DNA from: Streptomyces armeniacus
Lineage (GTDB): Bacteria; Actinomycetota; Actinomycetes; Streptomycetales; Streptomycetaceae
Direction: 5' to 3'
Assembly (NCBI RefSeq): GCF_003355155.1
Contig: NZ_CP031320.1
Span: 5,385,367-5,449,366 of the forward strand
Length of the DNA stretch: 64,000 nucleotides
A model generated the notes under the pieces. The model saw only the letters and a program-made list of their open reading frames with translations, did no database searches and was not told the DNA's origin. The first letter of the stretch is position 1. Each line of letters opens with the position of its first letter. Made by a program: the position numbers and the translations under genes. Shown in pieces: positions 9,804-18,213 of the stretch.

Positions 9804-10402
9804 CGCGTCTCCCTCCGCGGAGGGCTGTCGGTTCGCTGAGGCTGCTCCGTATGCACAGGCGGCTCCGTATGTTCAGGCTGCTCCCGGTGCGCAGCGTGCT
9901 CCGTGTGCTCAGGCTGCTCCGGGCGGACCCAGTCGCCGGAAGCGCCGCCGGTCTTCTCCACCACCCGTACGTCGGTGATGACCGCCGCCTTGTCGACGGC
10001 CTTGACCATGTCGATCACGGTCAGCGCGGCGACGGTGACCGCCGTCAGGGCCTCCATTTCGACGCCCGTACGGTCCGTGGTGCGCACGGTGGCGGCGAGT
10101 TCCACCGCGTCGTCGGCGACGGACACGTCCAACTGCACACCGGACAGCGCCAGCGGGTGGCACAGGGGGATCAGTTCGGGGGTCTTCTTCGCGCCCATGA
10201 TGCCGGCGATACGGGCGCTGGCCAGGGCGTCGCCCTTCGGCATCCCCTCGCCGCGCAGGAGCTCGACCACGCGGGGGGAGACGAGCACGCGGCCCGCCGC
10301 GCGCGCGGTGCGCGCGGTGACGTTCTTGGCCGAGACGTCGACCATGCGGGCCGCGCCCGCCTCGTCAACATGGGTGAGGTGGTGCTGCTCGGCGCTGCTC
10401 AT
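9800..10402 (-). CDS. moaC: Cyclic pyranopterin monophosphate synthase MoaC
   Basis: A 200-residue protein whose first 160 residues are a complete MoaC, which converts the 8-cyclo-GTP intermediate to cPMP in molybdopterin synthesis. KKTPELIPLCHPL and DRTGVEMEALTAV carry the active-site lysine, histidine and glutamate. An ATG at 10402 with GGGAGAA upstream gives the standard start (the frame itself opens at 10522). Residues 161-200 are an extra tail rich in Pro, Glu, Gln and His with near-repeats of PEHTE and five histidines. MoaC proteins normally end near residue 160. Confidence 0.95.
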   Translation of the reverse strand: MSSAEQHHLTHVDEAGAARMVDVSAKNVTARTARAAGRVLVSPRVVELLRGEGMPKGDALASARIAGIMGAKKTPELIPLCHPLALSGVQLDVSVADDAVELAATVRTTDRTGVEMEALTAVTVAALTVIDMVKAVDKAAVITDVRVVEKTGGASGDWVRPEQPEHTEHAAHREQPEHTEPPVHTEQPQRTDSPPRRETR

Positions 10403-10532
10403 CGTTCTCCCGGTCCGGTCTCTGTGCGGAGACACGGTACCGTTCGCGCGCCGCGCGCGGGAGCGCGGCCGCGGGCACGCACCGGGCCGCCCGCGCCGCA
10501 GAGCGGCCACCGGACCGCCCACCGACGCGCGG

Positions 10533-11837
10533 TCAGTCGAGGCGGATCACCTCGAGCTCCTCCCCCGGTGCCGCTTCCTCCCGGTCCTCCGGGATCACGA
10601 TCAGCGCGTCCGCCTGCGCGAGCGAGGCGATGAGGTGGGAGCCCGCGCCGCCGACCGCGCGGACCGTACCCGCCTTCTCGCCGGGCGGCGGCGGATCGTA
10701 CGCGCCGCGCAGGAACTGCCGCTTGCCGGCGGGCGAGTGCAGCACGGTGTCGCCCGTGAGCACGGCGGGCACCGTCGGACGGCGTACGGGTTCGCGGCCC
10801 ATCAGCGCGCGGATCGCCGGGCGGACGAACAGCTCGAAGGAGACGTACGAGCTGACCGGGTTGCCGGGAAGGGCGAGCAGCGGAGTGCGTTCCGTGCCGA
10901 CGAGACCGAAGCCCTGCGGCTTCCCGGGCTGCATCGCCAGCCGGCGGAACTCGACGCTGCCGTCCGCGCCGTCGACGCCGCTGAGCGCCTCCTTCACCAC
11001 GTCGTACGCGCCGACGCTCACGCCGCCGCTCGTGACGACGATGTCGGCGCGGATCAGCTGGTCCTCGATGGTCGCGCGGAGCGTGTCGGGATCGTCGGCG
11101 ACGGCGCCGACGCGGTACGCGATGGCGCCCGCCGCGCGCGCGGCGGCGGTCAGCACGAAGCTGTTGGAGTCGTGGATCTGGCCGTGCTCCAACGGCTCGC
11201 CCGGCTGCACGAGTTCGCTGCCCGTGGAGACGACGACCACCCTCGGGTGCGGCCGTACGGTGACCTTGCCGAGGCCGATCGCCGCCAGCAGGCCGAGCTG
11301 CGGCGGGCCGAGGACCGTGCCCGCAGGGAGGGCGACGGTGCCCGCACGGACGTCGCTGCCGCGCTCCCGTACGTACTGCCCCTGTGTGACCGGACGGTGG
11401 ACGCGGACCTCTCCGGTGGCGCCGCCGGGGTCAGCCGTCCGCGCGGTCATCGCGTCGGCGGGGCCGCCGCCGGTGCCTCCGTCAGTCCACTCGACGGGGA
11501 CGACGGCTTCGGCTCCGGGCGGCAGCGGAGCGCCAGTCATGATCCGGGCTGCCTGCCCGGGACCGACGGCCGGCAGGTCGGCGCTGCCCGCCGCGACGTC
11601 ACCGAGGACGGTGAGCACCGCGGGGAACTCCCGTGTGGAGCCCTCGACATCGGCCGTACGCACGGCGTAGCCGTCCATGGAACTGTTGTCGAAGGGCGGG
11701 AGCGAGGCGGGCACCGTGATCTCGTCGACGAGCACACAGCCCTGTGCGTCCAGCAGTTGAAGCTCGATCGGCTCCAGCGGACGGACGCCGCGGAGGATGT
11801 CCTCCAGGTGCTCGTCGACCGACCAGGTCTCGCTCAA
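10533..11837 (-). CDS. glp: Gephyrin-like molybdotransferase Glp (MoeA family)
   Basis: A 434-residue MoeA/gephyrin E-domain protein. PPFDNSSMDGYAVR near residue 48, IMTGAPLPPGAEAVVPVE, VVVSTGSEL, DIVVTSGGVSVGAYD and ALPGNPVSSYV are the family motifs. MoeA enzymes insert molybdate into adenylylated molybdopterin. In corynebacteria the Glp paralogue instead binds FtsZ and the membrane protein GlpR (established), and the presence of sepX five genes on argues for the division role here. The start is TTG 11837, only 4 bp after the galU stop, with AGGGAA just ahead of it. Confidence 0.93.
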   Translation of the reverse strand: MSETWSVDEHLEDILRGVRPLEPIELQLLDAQGCVLVDEITVPASLPPFDNSSMDGYAVRTADVEGSTREFPAVLTVLGDVAAGSADLPAVGPGQAARIMTGAPLPPGAEAVVPVEWTDGGTGGGPADAMTARTADPGGATGEVRVHRPVTQGQYVRERGSDVRAGTVALPAGTVLGPPQLGLLAAIGLGKVTVRPHPRVVVVSTGSELVQPGEPLEHGQIHDSNSFVLTAAARAAGAIAYRVGAVADDPDTLRATIEDQLIRADIVVTSGGVSVGAYDVVKEALSGVDGADGSVEFRRLAMQPGKPQGFGLVGTERTPLLALPGNPVSSYVSFELFVRPAIRALMGREPVRRPTVPAVLTGDTVLHSPAGKRQFLRGAYDPPPPGEKAGTVRAVGGAGSHLIASLAQADALIVIPEDREEAAPGEELEVIRLD

Positions 11838-11841
11838 TTCC

Positions 11842-12744
11842 CTACATCTCCTTGCTCACATACTCACGCAGCCACTCCCGGAAGTCCGGGCCCAGGTCCT
11901 CACGTTCGCATGCCAGCCGGACAATGGCGCGCAGATAGTCGCCCCGGTCCCCGGTGTCGTAGCGCCGTCCGCGGAAAACGACACCGTGCACAGGGCCGCC
12001 GAGGGAGGGGTCGGAGGCGAGTGCCTGGAGGGCGTCCGTGAGCTGGATCTCGCCGCCGCGGCCCGGTGTGGTCTTGCGCAGCACCTCGAAGACGGCGGGG
12101 TCGAGGACGTAGCGGCCGATGATCGCGAGGTTGCTGGGCGCCTCCGCCGCGGTGGGCTTCTCGACCAGGTCGGCGACGTTCACGACGTCGTCGTCCCCGG
12201 TGGGCGACGCGGCGGCGCAGCCGTACAGGTGGATGGTCTCCGGATCGACCTCCATCAGCGCGATGACGCTGCCGCCGTACTCCTCCTGCACGGCAGTCAT
12301 CCGGGCCAGCAGCGGGTCGCGCGGGTCGATCAGGTCGTCGCCGAGGAGCACGGCGAACGGCTGGTCGCCCACGTGCGGCTCCGCGCACAGCACGGCGTGG
12401 CCGAGGCCGCGCGGGTCGCCCTGGCGCACGTAGTGCATCGTGGCCAGGTCGCTGGACTCCTGGACGCGGGTCAGCTTGGCGGCGTCGCCCTTGGTGCGCA
12501 GGACCTCTTCGAGCTCGTAGTTGCGGTCGAAGTGGTCTTCCAGGGGGCGCTTGTTGCGGCCTGTGATCATGAGGACGTCGGAGAGGCCGGCGGTCACGGC
12601 CTCCTCGACCACGTACTGGATCGCGGGCTTGTCGACGACCGGGAGCATCTCCTTCGGCGTCGCCTTGGTGGCGGGCAGAAAGCGGGTGCCGAGACCCGCT
12701 GCCGGGATGACAGCCTTGCTGATCCTGTTACGTGAACTAGTCAT
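11842..12744 (-). CDS. galU: UTP-glucose-1-phosphate uridylyltransferase GalU
   Basis: A 300-residue nucleotidyltransferase making UDP-glucose from UTP and glucose-1-phosphate. It has AVIPAAGLGTRFLPATKATP (nucleotide loop) at the N-terminus, EMLPVVDKPAIQYVVEEA, and the LVEKPTAAEAPSN and GGEIQLTDAL segments typical of bacterial GalU. ATG 12744 is preferred over the in-frame ATG 12756 because family proteins start a few residues before RISKAVIPAAG. It heads the leftward train ending in sepX and is divergent from the folate gene with 50 bp between starts. Confidence 0.95.
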   Translation of the reverse strand: MTSSRNRISKAVIPAAGLGTRFLPATKATPKEMLPVVDKPAIQYVVEEAVTAGLSDVLMITGRNKRPLEDHFDRNYELEEVLRTKGDAAKLTRVQESSDLATMHYVRQGDPRGLGHAVLCAEPHVGDQPFAVLLGDDLIDPRDPLLARMTAVQEEYGGSVIALMEVDPETIHLYGCAAASPTGDDDVVNVADLVEKPTAAEAPSNLAIIGRYVLDPAVFEVLRKTTPGRGGEIQLTDALQALASDPSLGGPVHGVVFRGRRYDTGDRGDYLRAIVRLACEREDLGPDFREWLREYVSKEM

Positions 12745-12794
12745 GTTGAGCACCATAACGTGTGCGTATGTGGGGAAGATGAGGGTCCTGCGGC

Positions 12795-13409
12795 ATGAGT
12801 GATGTTGAGCCTGGTAAGCGCGAGTTGCGCCGGCAGATCCTGGCGGCGCGAGCACGGCTGTCCCAGGAGGACGCGGAAAAAGCACCGTTGGTTCTCTCCG
12901 AACGCGCACGGGAACTGCCGGAACTCGCACGGGCACGCACAGTCGCCGCGTACGTCTCCGTCGGACGCGAACCCGGCACCCGCCCGCTGCTCGACGCGCT
13001 GCGCGAAGCGGGCGTACGGGTGCTGCTGCCCGTACTGCTCCCGGACGACGACCTCGCCTGGGGCGTGTACGGCGGCGCGGACGCGCTCATGCCCGCCGCG
13101 CGCGGGCGGGGGCTGCTCGAGCCCGCGGAGCCGCACCTGACGCCGTCCGCGGTGACGGAAGCGGACGCGGTGCTGCTGCCGGGGCTCGCGGTGGACGCCT
13201 CCGGGATGAGGCTGGGGCGCGGCGGGGGCTCGTACGACCGGGTGCTGGCCCGGCTGGCCGCGGCGGGGGCGGCGCCGCCGCTGGTGGTGCTGCTGTACGA
13301 CGGAGAGGTGCTGCCGCGGGTGCCCGCGGAGCCGCACGACCGGCCGGTGACGGCGGCGGTCACGCCGTCGGGCGTGCACCGCTTCGGGCGGCGGGCGGAG
13401 CGTCCGTAG
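12795..13409 (+). CDS. 5-formyltetrahydrofolate cyclo-ligase
   Basis: A 204-residue protein of the 5-FTHF cyclo-ligase family, which uses ATP to turn 5-formyl-THF into 5,10-methenyl-THF. KRELRRQILAARARL at the start, and later VLLPGLAVDASGMRLGRGGG followed by SYDR (the substrate and phosphate loop), are diagnostic. It is divergent from galU. Downstream of its stop lies a short array of CCGTAGGG repeats; the first copy overlaps the last codons. Confidence 0.95.
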   Translation: MSDVEPGKRELRRQILAARARLSQEDAEKAPLVLSERARELPELARARTVAAYVSVGREPGTRPLLDALREAGVRVLLPVLLPDDDLAWGVYGGADALMPAARGRGLLEPAEPHLTPSAVTEADAVLLPGLAVDASGMRLGRGGGSYDRVLARLAAAGAAPPLVVLLYDGEVLPRVPAEPHDRPVTAAVTPSGVHRFGRRAERP

Positions 13410-13493
13410 GGAGGCGGACGCAGAAGCCGTAGGGATGCGCGCGGAGCATCCGTAGGGCTGCCGCGTGGCGCAGCCGTAGGGAGGCGCCCTACG
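13404..13493. repeat. CCGTAGGG short interspaced repeat ending in a hairpin
   Basis: CCGTAGGG occurs exactly at 13404, 13427, 13450 and 13474, a 23-24 bp period. The second and third spacers are themselves self-complementary (for example ATGC...GCAT at 13434-13449). The last copy pairs with CCCTACG at 13487-13493 across a 5-nt loop. An inverted copy, CCCTACGG, is at 13554-13561 in the end of the convergent gene. It may act as a bidirectional terminator region. Confidence 0.75.
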
Positions 13494-13500
13494 TGACACC

Positions 13501-13519
13501 CGTCCGCGGACCGCGGACG
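13501..13519. repeat. Perfect 9-bp dyad between convergent genes
   Basis: CGTCCGCGG at 13501-13509 and CCGCGGACG at 13511-13519 are exact inverse complements around a single A. It lies between the stops of the folate gene and the acylase gene, where a terminator or a protein-binding dyad would both make sense. Confidence 0.6.
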
Positions 13520-13555
13520 CCTCACCCCGGAGCTGTCCACCCGAGGGAGCCACCC

Positions 13556-16336
13556 CTACGGCGTCAGCGCCATCTTGTCGTCCGTCTCCTTCTCCACGGC
13601 CCCTTCGGTGAACGCCCACGGCAGCTGCTCGCCGTTCGCCCACTTGTCCGTCTGGTCCACGTAGTTGGGGTGGTACGCGTGCCCTGAGGCGCCTGTGAGG
13701 TTGATCCAGCGGGACTCGTCGAAGTCGGCGAGGTTGACCACCATCCGCATCGACGGCACCCAGATGACGTCGTAGCCGCCGGCAGCGTTCCATCCGGTGG
13801 CGTTCACGGCGGCCTCTCCGCCGCCCAGGTCCCAGGGGCCGCGGTTGAGGAGCCACTGCACGAAGCCGGGCCCGTCGGTGCCGAGGGTCTGGTTCTTGAG
13901 CATCAGACGGTGCAGCCGTCCCCAGGTCCAGGTGTCGATGTCCTTGCCGAGCTTGGACGTCAGCTCCCAGCGGGCGTCCTTCATCGCGTGCGCGAGCAGC
14001 TCGTCGCGGTTCCTGTCGCCCCGGTCGAGCCTGTTCCCGGTGGTCTTCCACCAGTGGCTTTCCGGCTCCTTCAGCAGCTTGCGTACGACCTCGAACCAGC
14101 GGTCGCCGCCGTCCGGCTGCGCCGCGTCCGCGTGACGCTTGCCGCATTCGCGCACGAGCTCCGAGTCGCCGTCCAGGTCCTCCAGCGGCGCCGACTCGTC
14201 GGCGGGAGGCACCCGCAGGCACTCCCCTTCGACGCGCAGCTCCTTGGGGAGCTTGTTGCCGAACGCGAGCTGCAGGAGGTTGCGCCAGACGGCGTTGAAG
14301 TACGCGGCGGCGGCCGAGTCCGAGTCCTGGGTGAAGTCCCAGCCGCGGAGCAGCTCCTGGGCCTCGCGCACGTAGCCGTCCTGGATGTCGATCTCCAGCA
14401 GGTACGGCACCAGCAGCTTGGCGATCTCGCTGCTGTTGTCCATCTGCATGTCCTGCATGTCCTGCGTGGAGATCTTCCCGCCGTCCTCGGTCTTCTTCTG
14501 GATGAGGTCGTTGATGCGCTGACTGCGGGCGCCGTAACCGGAGTCGTGCGTCAGCAGGTAGGGGTATTTGTCCGAATCGGTCACCGCCTGGTTGGCGGTG
14601 ACGATGTAGCCGCGCGCGGGGTTGTACTCCCAGGGGAGCGCGGACTGCGGGATGTAGCCCTTCCAGCGGTAGTCGGGGTCCCAGCCGGGCGCCGGATAGC
14701 GGCCCTCGCCCTTGCCCCGTACGGGGATGCTGCCGGGCGCCTGGTAGCCGATGTTGCCCTCGGTGTCGGCGTAGATCAGGTTCTGCGAGGGGACGGCGAA
14801 GTCGCGGGCGGCCGCGCGGAACTCCTTGAAGTCGGTGGCGGCGTTGAGCTTGAAGACCGAGTTCATGGTCTTGGAGGGGGTCAGCGCGGTCCATCTGAGG
14901 GACACGGCGTAGCCGTCGCCGCGATCCGGCGCGGAGAGGCCGACGGGCGCCTCCTCTCCGACCTTGGCGGCCTCGTCGTCGCGGTCGGAGATGATCGGCC
15001 CGTTGTTGGTCTCGCGGACGGTGATCTCCCGGCTCTCGCCCCCGGCGACCTTGATGACCTCCTTGCGGGTCTTGAACGGCACCTGCTTGCCGTCGTACAG
15101 GTACTCGCCGTCCTCGATCTTCTGCAGATAGAGATCGGTCACGTCCGCGCCGAGATTGGTCATGCCCCAGGAGATGTCCTGGTTGTGGCCGATGACGACG
15201 CCGGGCATCCCGGCGAAGGTGAATCCGGACACGTCGAACGGGCAGCTCGCGTCGACGGTCGTGCAGTGGAGGCCCATCTGGTACCAGACGGAGGGCAATT
15301 GGGGCGCCAGGTGCGGGTCGTTGGCCAGGAGGGGCTTGCCGGTCGTCGTGTACTTCCCGGAGACGACCCACGAGTTGGAGCCGATGCCACTGCCGTTCGG
15401 GCCGAGCATGCCCGGCACGTCGTCCAGCGCCTTGGCGGTCGAGCCGAGCTGCGTACGGGCGCCCTCCACGGCGTCCTGCGCGCCGGGGACGACACCCGAC
15501 TCGGTGCCCGTACCCGTACCGGTGCCCGTGTCCGTACCGGTGCCCGTGTCTGTACCCGTACCCGGCGCGGTGCCGGGAGAGGGGCCGCTGCCCTGCGGCT
15601 CGTAGTCGTCGGTGGTCTCGTCGACCGAACCGCCCTCGACGATGGGCTTGTTGCGCGCCGTCGGGTACTCCGGGTACAGGTCCTCGATCTGGTCCTTCTT
15701 GAGGCGGCTGGTCATCAGCGCGCGATCGATCTCGTCCTGCATGTTCCCGCGCAGGTCCCAGGCCATCGCCTTGAGCCAGGCGACGGAGTCGACGGGGTCC
15801 CAGCGCTCCGGGCTGTAGTCGTGCTTGAGGTCGAGCGCGGCGTACTCGACGGAGGCGGCGGAGCCCTTGTGGTCGGCCAGATAGGCGTTCACGCCGTCCG
15901 CGTACGCCTGCAGGTACTCCTTGGTCTTCGCGGGGAGCTGCTCGTACTCCCGCTCGGCCACCTTGCGCCACCCCAGGGTGCGCAGAAACGCGTCTGTCTT
16001 CACCTGGCTCTCGCCGAACATCTCCGACAGCCGCCCGGACGTCGTATGGCGCCGGACGTCCATCTCCCAGAAGCGGTCCTGCGCCTGCACGAACCCCTGT
16101 GCGAGGAACAGGTCGTGGGGGTTGTCGGCGTACAGCTGCGGGATGCCGTTCCCGTCGCGCTTGACCGTGACCGGATCGGTCAGGTCCTTGATCTTCAGCG
16201 AACCCGTCGTCTGCGGAAAGGACTCGCGGACGGTGACGATGCTCCAGTACGTGCCGAAGGCGAGGCCCCCCACGAGCAGCAACACGACTGCGATAACGAT
16301 CAGACGGGCGCGTCGCGAGGTCTTCTTGGCGGGCAT
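13556..16336 (-). CDS. Penicillin-acylase family Ntn hydrolase, membrane anchored
   Basis: A 926-residue precursor of the S45 penicillin/acyl-homoserine-lactone acylase family, amidases that self-cleave to expose an N-terminal serine. One uncleaved hydrophobic anchor (about 11-30) directs it to the outer face. The alpha-chain region carries VTVKRDGNGIPQLYADNPHD and AQDRFWEMD. After a Gly-Thr-Asp low-complexity linker (about 259-279), GIGSNSWVVSG places the nucleophile at Ser320. GKPLLANDPHLAP is the oxyanion region. Substrate is unknown: streptomycete relatives act on acyl-homoserine lactones, penicillins or lipopeptides. The start ATG 16336 has GGACAGCG upstream only. Monocistronic, divergent from the antiporter. 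Confidence 0.93.
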   Translation of the reverse strand: MPAKKTSRRARLIVIAVVLLLVGGLAFGTYWSIVTVRESFPQTTGSLKIKDLTDPVTVKRDGNGIPQLYADNPHDLFLAQGFVQAQDRFWEMDVRRHTTSGRLSEMFGESQVKTDAFLRTLGWRKVAEREYEQLPAKTKEYLQAYADGVNAYLADHKGSAASVEYAALDLKHDYSPERWDPVDSVAWLKAMAWDLRGNMQDEIDRALMTSRLKKDQIEDLYPEYPTARNKPIVEGGSVDETTDDYEPQGSGPSPGTAPGTGTDTGTGTDTGTGTGTGTESGVVPGAQDAVEGARTQLGSTAKALDDVPGMLGPNGSGIGSNSWVVSGKYTTTGKPLLANDPHLAPQLPSVWYQMGLHCTTVDASCPFDVSGFTFAGMPGVVIGHNQDISWGMTNLGADVTDLYLQKIEDGEYLYDGKQVPFKTRKEVIKVAGGESREITVRETNNGPIISDRDDEAAKVGEEAPVGLSAPDRGDGYAVSLRWTALTPSKTMNSVFKLNAATDFKEFRAAARDFAVPSQNLIYADTEGNIGYQAPGSIPVRGKGEGRYPAPGWDPDYRWKGYIPQSALPWEYNPARGYIVTANQAVTDSDKYPYLLTHDSGYGARSQRINDLIQKKTEDGGKISTQDMQDMQMDNSSEIAKLLVPYLLEIDIQDGYVREAQELLRGWDFTQDSDSAAAAYFNAVWRNLLQLAFGNKLPKELRVEGECLRVPPADESAPLEDLDGDSELVRECGKRHADAAQPDGGDRWFEVVRKLLKEPESHWWKTTGNRLDRGDRNRDELLAHAMKDARWELTSKLGKDIDTWTWGRLHRLMLKNQTLGTDGPGFVQWLLNRGPWDLGGGEAAVNATGWNAAGGYDVIWVPSMRMVVNLADFDESRWINLTGASGHAYHPNYVDQTDKWANGEQLPWAFTEGAVEKETDDKMALTP

Positions 16337-16534
16337 CGCTGTCCTTCGAGGGGCACGGTGGTCCTGGGCAGTGCTGGAGCAACCATAGGCCGAACCGGTG
16401 AGCTGCCCGACAGGGACTCAAGGGAGTTGGGCACAGCATGGGTGCGGGTGCGTCACCGCGGCTCCCGGCGGGTCCAAGATTCAAGCGATGGTAAATTGTT
16501 AGCCATGCGAACGAACTAGCGGGAGGAGCGGCCC

Positions 16535-18043
16535 CTGAGTATCGACCACCTCAATCAGCTCATGCTGATCAGTGCCGTCGTCCTGCTTGTCGCAATGGGC
16601 GCCATCCGGCTCTCGGCACGGACCGGCCTCCCCAGCCTCCTCATCTACCTCGGAATCGGCGTCGCCATAGGACAGGACGGCTTCGGCCTCGCCTTCGACG
16701 ACGCCGAACTCACCCAGGTCCTCGGCTACGCCGCGCTCGTCGTGATCCTCGCCGAGGGCGGACTCGGCACGAAGTGGCGGGACATCCGCCCGGCCGTGCC
16801 GGCCGCCGCCGCGCTCGCCACCGTCGGCGTCGGCGTGAGCGTCGCAGTCGTCGCGTGCGCCGCCCACTTCATGATCGGACTGGAGTGGCAGACGGCGCTC
16901 ATCATGGGCGCGGTCGTCTCCTCGACGGACGCGGCGGCGGTGTTCTCCGTACTGCGCAGGGTCCCGCTGCCGCAGCGGCTGACGGGCACGCTGGAAGCGG
17001 AGTCCGGATTCAACGACGCACCGGTGGTCATTCTCGTCGTCGCATTCTCGGAGATCGGCCACAGCTCTCCCGTCTGGTACGTGCTCGTGGGCGAGATCCT
17101 GCTTCAGCTGGCGATCGGCCTGGTGATCGGTCTGCTCGTCGGCAAACTCGGCGCGTACGCCCTGCCGCGGGTGGCGCTGCCCGCCTCCGGGCTCTACCCG
17201 ATCGCGGTGCTGTCCCTGTGCGTACTGGCGTACGCGGGCGGCGCGTCGGCGCAAGGCAGCGGCTTCCTCGCGGTGTACGTCGCCGCGCTGCTCCTCGGCA
17301 ACGCGAAACTGCCGCACAGGCCCGCCGTACGCGGCTTTGCCGACGGACTCGCGTGGCTTGCGCAGATCGGCCTCTTCGTGCTGCTCGGCCTGCTGGTGAC
17401 ACCGCACGACCTGGCGGACGACATCGGCCCGGCACTCGTCATCGGGCTGGCGCTGACACTGGTGGCGCGACCGCTGTCGGTGGTGCTCAGCCTTCTGCCG
17501 TTCCGCCCGCCGTGGCAGGAGCAGGCACTGCTGTCCTGGGCGGGACTGCGCGGCGCGGTGCCCATCGTGCTGGCCACCATCCCGATGGTGACCGGAGTGC
17601 GGGGCAGCGAACGGATCTTCAACATCATCTTCGTACTGGTCGTGGTCTTCACCCTCGTCCAGGGCCCGACACTGCCCTGGCTCGCCCGTACGCTCCGGCT
17701 GGGCGACACCGGCGATCCACAGGATGTGGACATCGAATCGGCTCCACTGGAGCGGCTGCGCGGCCACCTGATGTCGGTGGCCATCCCGGAGGGGTCGCGG
17801 ATGCACGGAGTGGAGATCACCGAGCTGCGGCTACCGCCGGGCGCGGCGGTCACCCTGGTCGTACGGGACGGCACGAGCTTCGTGCCGCTGCCGACGACGA
17901 TGCTCAAGCGCGGCGACGAGCTGCTGGTGGTGGCGACGGACGCGGTGCAGGACGCGGTCGAACGGCGGCTGCTGGCGGTAGGCCGCGGCGGGAAGCTGGC
18001 GGGTTGGCTGGGCACGGGCGGCAGCACGGCGGCGCCGCGGTGA
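16535..18043 (+). CDS. Potassium/proton antiporter (CPA1, with TrkA_C domain)
   Basis: About 502 residues. A 12-13 helix CPA1 exchanger domain (VVSSTDAAAVFSVLRR with the essential Asp pair region, then ESGFNDAPVVI carrying the conserved ND) is followed by a C-terminal TrkA_C regulatory domain (LPPGAAVTLVVRDG...RGDELLVVA). It should exchange K+ or Na+ for H+ at the cytoplasmic membrane. The first ATG in frame is 16562, but GGGAGGAG at 16521-16528 sits 6 nt before CTG 16535, and the nine added residues (LSIDHLNQL) resemble the N-terminus of homologues, so I start at CTG. A four-codon ORF (16505-16519) ends just before the ribosome site. Confidence 0.9.
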   Translation: MSIDHLNQLMLISAVVLLVAMGAIRLSARTGLPSLLIYLGIGVAIGQDGFGLAFDDAELTQVLGYAALVVILAEGGLGTKWRDIRPAVPAAAALATVGVGVSVAVVACAAHFMIGLEWQTALIMGAVVSSTDAAAVFSVLRRVPLPQRLTGTLEAESGFNDAPVVILVVAFSEIGHSSPVWYVLVGEILLQLAIGLVIGLLVGKLGAYALPRVALPASGLYPIAVLSLCVLAYAGGASAQGSGFLAVYVAALLLGNAKLPHRPAVRGFADGLAWLAQIGLFVLLGLLVTPHDLADDIGPALVIGLALTLVARPLSVVLSLLPFRPPWQEQALLSWAGLRGAVPIVLATIPMVTGVRGSERIFNIIFVLVVVFTLVQGPTLPWLARTLRLGDTGDPQDVDIESAPLERLRGHLMSVAIPEGSRMHGVEITELRLPPGAAVTLVVRDGTSFVPLPTTMLKRGDELLVVATDAVQDAVERRLLAVGRGGKLAGWLGTGGSTAAPR

Positions 18044-18177
18044 GGGCCGCGGGTAGGGCCACGGTGAGAGGGCCGGGCGGGAGAGCGGTCCGCCGCCGGC
18101 TCCGGGAGCGGGATGACCCAGACTGTGATCCACGCCCGGTGGACTATGCAGCGGAAATACTGCACGATAGAGCGTCG

Positions 18178-18204
18178 TTAGCACTCCACAGGGAAGAGTG
18201 CCAG
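18178..18204. promoter_or_regulatory. CIRCE-like HrcA operator
   Basis: TTAGCACTC (18178-18186), a spacer of exactly 9 nt, then GAGTGCCAG (18196-18204). The CIRCE consensus is TTAGCACTC-N9-GAGTGCTAA: the left arm and spacing are perfect and the right arm matches 6 of 9. It overlaps the Shine-Dalgarno AGGAGG (18203-18208) of the FmdB gene. HrcA repression of that gene is inferred. Confidence 0.75.
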
Positions 18205-18213
18205 GAGGAAGAA

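Noticed and set aside
13404..13493. CCGTAGGG repeats as a CRISPR array
   Set aside because: The repeat unit is only 8 bp, spacers are self-complementary rather than unique, and no cas gene is present.
12741..16484. 1247-codon open frame over the acylase gene and its neighbours
   Set aside because: It is a shifted-frame shadow of the penicillin-acylase gene and runs through intergenic DNA. Composition is low-complexity Arg/Gly/Ala without family motifs.
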